Positions 63,096 to 64,000 of a stretch of DNA of 64,000 nucleotides are shown in pieces. The position numbers were made by a program, and so were the translations under genes. The notes beneath the pieces were generated by a model that searched no databases, was not told the origin of the DNA, and saw only the letters and a list, made by a program, of their open reading frames with translations. Within the stretch, counting starts at the first letter, position 1. Each line of letters starts with the position of its first letter. The stretch covers positions 62,001-126,000 of the forward strand of contig NZ_JAVRIC010000002.1 in assembly GCF_031846245.1 (NCBI RefSeq), written 5' to 3'. The DNA comes from Banduia mediterranea. GTDB taxonomy: Bacteria > Pseudomonadota > Gammaproteobacteria > Nevskiales > Nevskiaceae.

Positions 63096-64000
63096 ACACC
63101 AACCCCCTGCTCAGCGGCATTCGCGTACTGGACCTTTCGCGACTACTTCCCGGCCCCTTTGCCACCCTCTACCTCGCCCAGCTGGGCGCCGAAGTCATCA
63201 AGATCGAAGAACCCGGCATCGGCGATTACGCCCGCCAGATGCCCGGCTTGTTCGAACAGGTGAACCGCGGCAAAAAGTCCGTCGTGCTGGACCTGCGCGA
63301 ACCGGACGACGTCGAACGGTTCAAAGCAATGTCGGTTGAGGCCGATGTCGTTGTCGACACCTTCCGTCCGGATGTCATGCGCAAGCTCGGCTGCGACTAC
63401 GACACGCTCAAGGCACTCAACCCAAGGTTGGTCTACGCCGCACTCACCGGCTACGGTCACAGCGGTCCTTACCGCAACCGGCCCGGTCATGACATGAACT
63501 ATCGCGGCTACGCAGGTGAACTGGCGCAGAACGCGCCGCCTGACGGCACACCACTGGTCGGCGACTTCCAGGTCGCGGACCTCGCCGGTGGCGCGCTTTC
63601 CTGTGTGATCGGCATCCTCGCCGCGCTCAACGGCGTGCGGGCCAGCGGGCAGGGCTGTTTCGTCGACGTGGCGATGCTCGACTGCACGCTGGCGCTACAA
63701 GTCGCCACCCTCGCCGAGCTGCGCGACCGCGGCAAGGCGCCGCGCCCCGGCAGCGGGATGCTCTCCGGCGCGATGCCCAACTACAACGTCTACCAGTGCG
63801 CCGACGGTCGCCACCTCGCCCTGGGCGCCTTCGAGCACAAGTTCTTCGCCAATTTCTGTCGACTCGCTGACCGCGCCGACCTGCTCGAACTGCCTTACGC
63901 GCCGGGCGCCCAGGGTCAGCCGCTGCGTGAGGCCGTTGCGGCGCTCGTTGCCACGCGGACACGTGACGACTGGGAGGCCCTGATGGCCGACCAGGACACC
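63092..64000 (+). CDS. CaiB/BaiF protein, racemase type (truncated by window end)
   Basis: A TTG start (63092) overlaps the tesB stop; 303 codons are seen and the frame continues past the right edge. It reads RVLDLSRLLPGPFATLYLAQLG, VNRGKKSVVLDLREP, GHDMNYRGYAGEL and QVADLAGGAL. His133 and Asp163 are spaced as in alpha-methylacyl-CoA racemase (30 residues), like the protein encoded at 51536. This is the third CaiB-family protein here and the second of racemase type. Confidence 0.88.
   Translation, partial: MNTNPLLSGIRVLDLSRLLPGPFATLYLAQLGAEVIKIEEPGIGDYARQMPGLFEQVNRGKKSVVLDLREPDDVERFKAMSVEADVVVDTFRPDVMRKLGCDYDTLKALNPRLVYAALTGYGHSGPYRNRPGHDMNYRGYAGELAQNAPPDGTPLVGDFQVADLAGGALSCVIGILAALNGVRASGQGCFVDVAMLDCTLALQVATLAELRDRGKAPRPGSGMLSGAMPNYNVYQCADGRHLALGAFEHKFFANFCRLADRADLLELPYAPGAQGQPLREAVAALVATRTRDDWEALMADQDT

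Overview
The window is about 64 kb of GC-rich DNA from a gammaproteobacterium. SthA, SlyX, the rsmD-coaD-ferredoxin order, the ManC/ManB pair and ATGA-coupled operons all fit that class. The many acyl-CoA enzymes, a FadL porin, a quinohemoprotein alcohol dehydrogenase and a rubredoxin suggest a hydrocarbon- or lipid-degrading genus, possibly of the Nevskiales/Solimonadaceae type. That genus-level guess is inference only.

Layout. 0-13 kb is mostly housekeeping: a serine-hydrolase-like lipoprotein, sthA, two DUF3016 proteins, slyX, phosphofructokinase coupled to a sirtuin, then on the minus strand rsmD-coaD and a tight ferredoxin-ggt-exbB-exbD-exbD-tonB operon. 13.0-16.4 kb is a lower-GC island that I read as a decayed chromosomal integron: an N-terminal intI fragment on the minus strand, an attI-like region, a cassette with an AIPR-family anti-phage gene and a well-formed attC site, then a TIR-domain gene in second position. 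16.4-20.2 kb has two internally deleted copies of a Y1/RAYT transposase element in direct orientation, flanking a DUF1800-DUF1501 pair. 20.2-26.4 kb holds manC-manB, a frameshifted VapBC/FitAB-type toxin-antitoxin pair, an aspartate-type aminotransferase, tRNA-Asn(GTT) and an IS66 remnant.

26.7-64 kb is a large catabolic region. A secreted PQQ/heme c alcohol dehydrogenase and an aldehyde dehydrogenase could oxidise an alcohol to an acid. Two AMP-forming ligases and three class III CoA-transferase/racemase proteins could make and epimerise the CoA thioester. Five acyl-CoA dehydrogenases, five MaoC-type hydratase proteins, two crotonases, four SDRs, a classical SCP-x thiolase and a Cys-less thiolase/DUF35 pair could then run beta-oxidation-like cycles. 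BadH-like, BadI-like and PimC/PimD-like members suggest that the substrate, or an intermediate, is an alicyclic acid whose ring is opened hydrolytically. The two racemase-type proteins and the Ltp-type thiolases suggest a methyl-branched, terpenoid or steroid-like substrate. A TetR regulator sits between the two main operons, and a shared inverted repeat (CTAAC-N4-GTTAG) lies upstream of the aldehyde dehydrogenase and of the second ligase.

Pseudogenes are frequent. Several, namely an etfBA remnant, a TonB-dependent receptor and the RAYT copies, keep sequence from both ends but have lost the middle. The last gene, a racemase-type CaiB protein, runs off the right edge.
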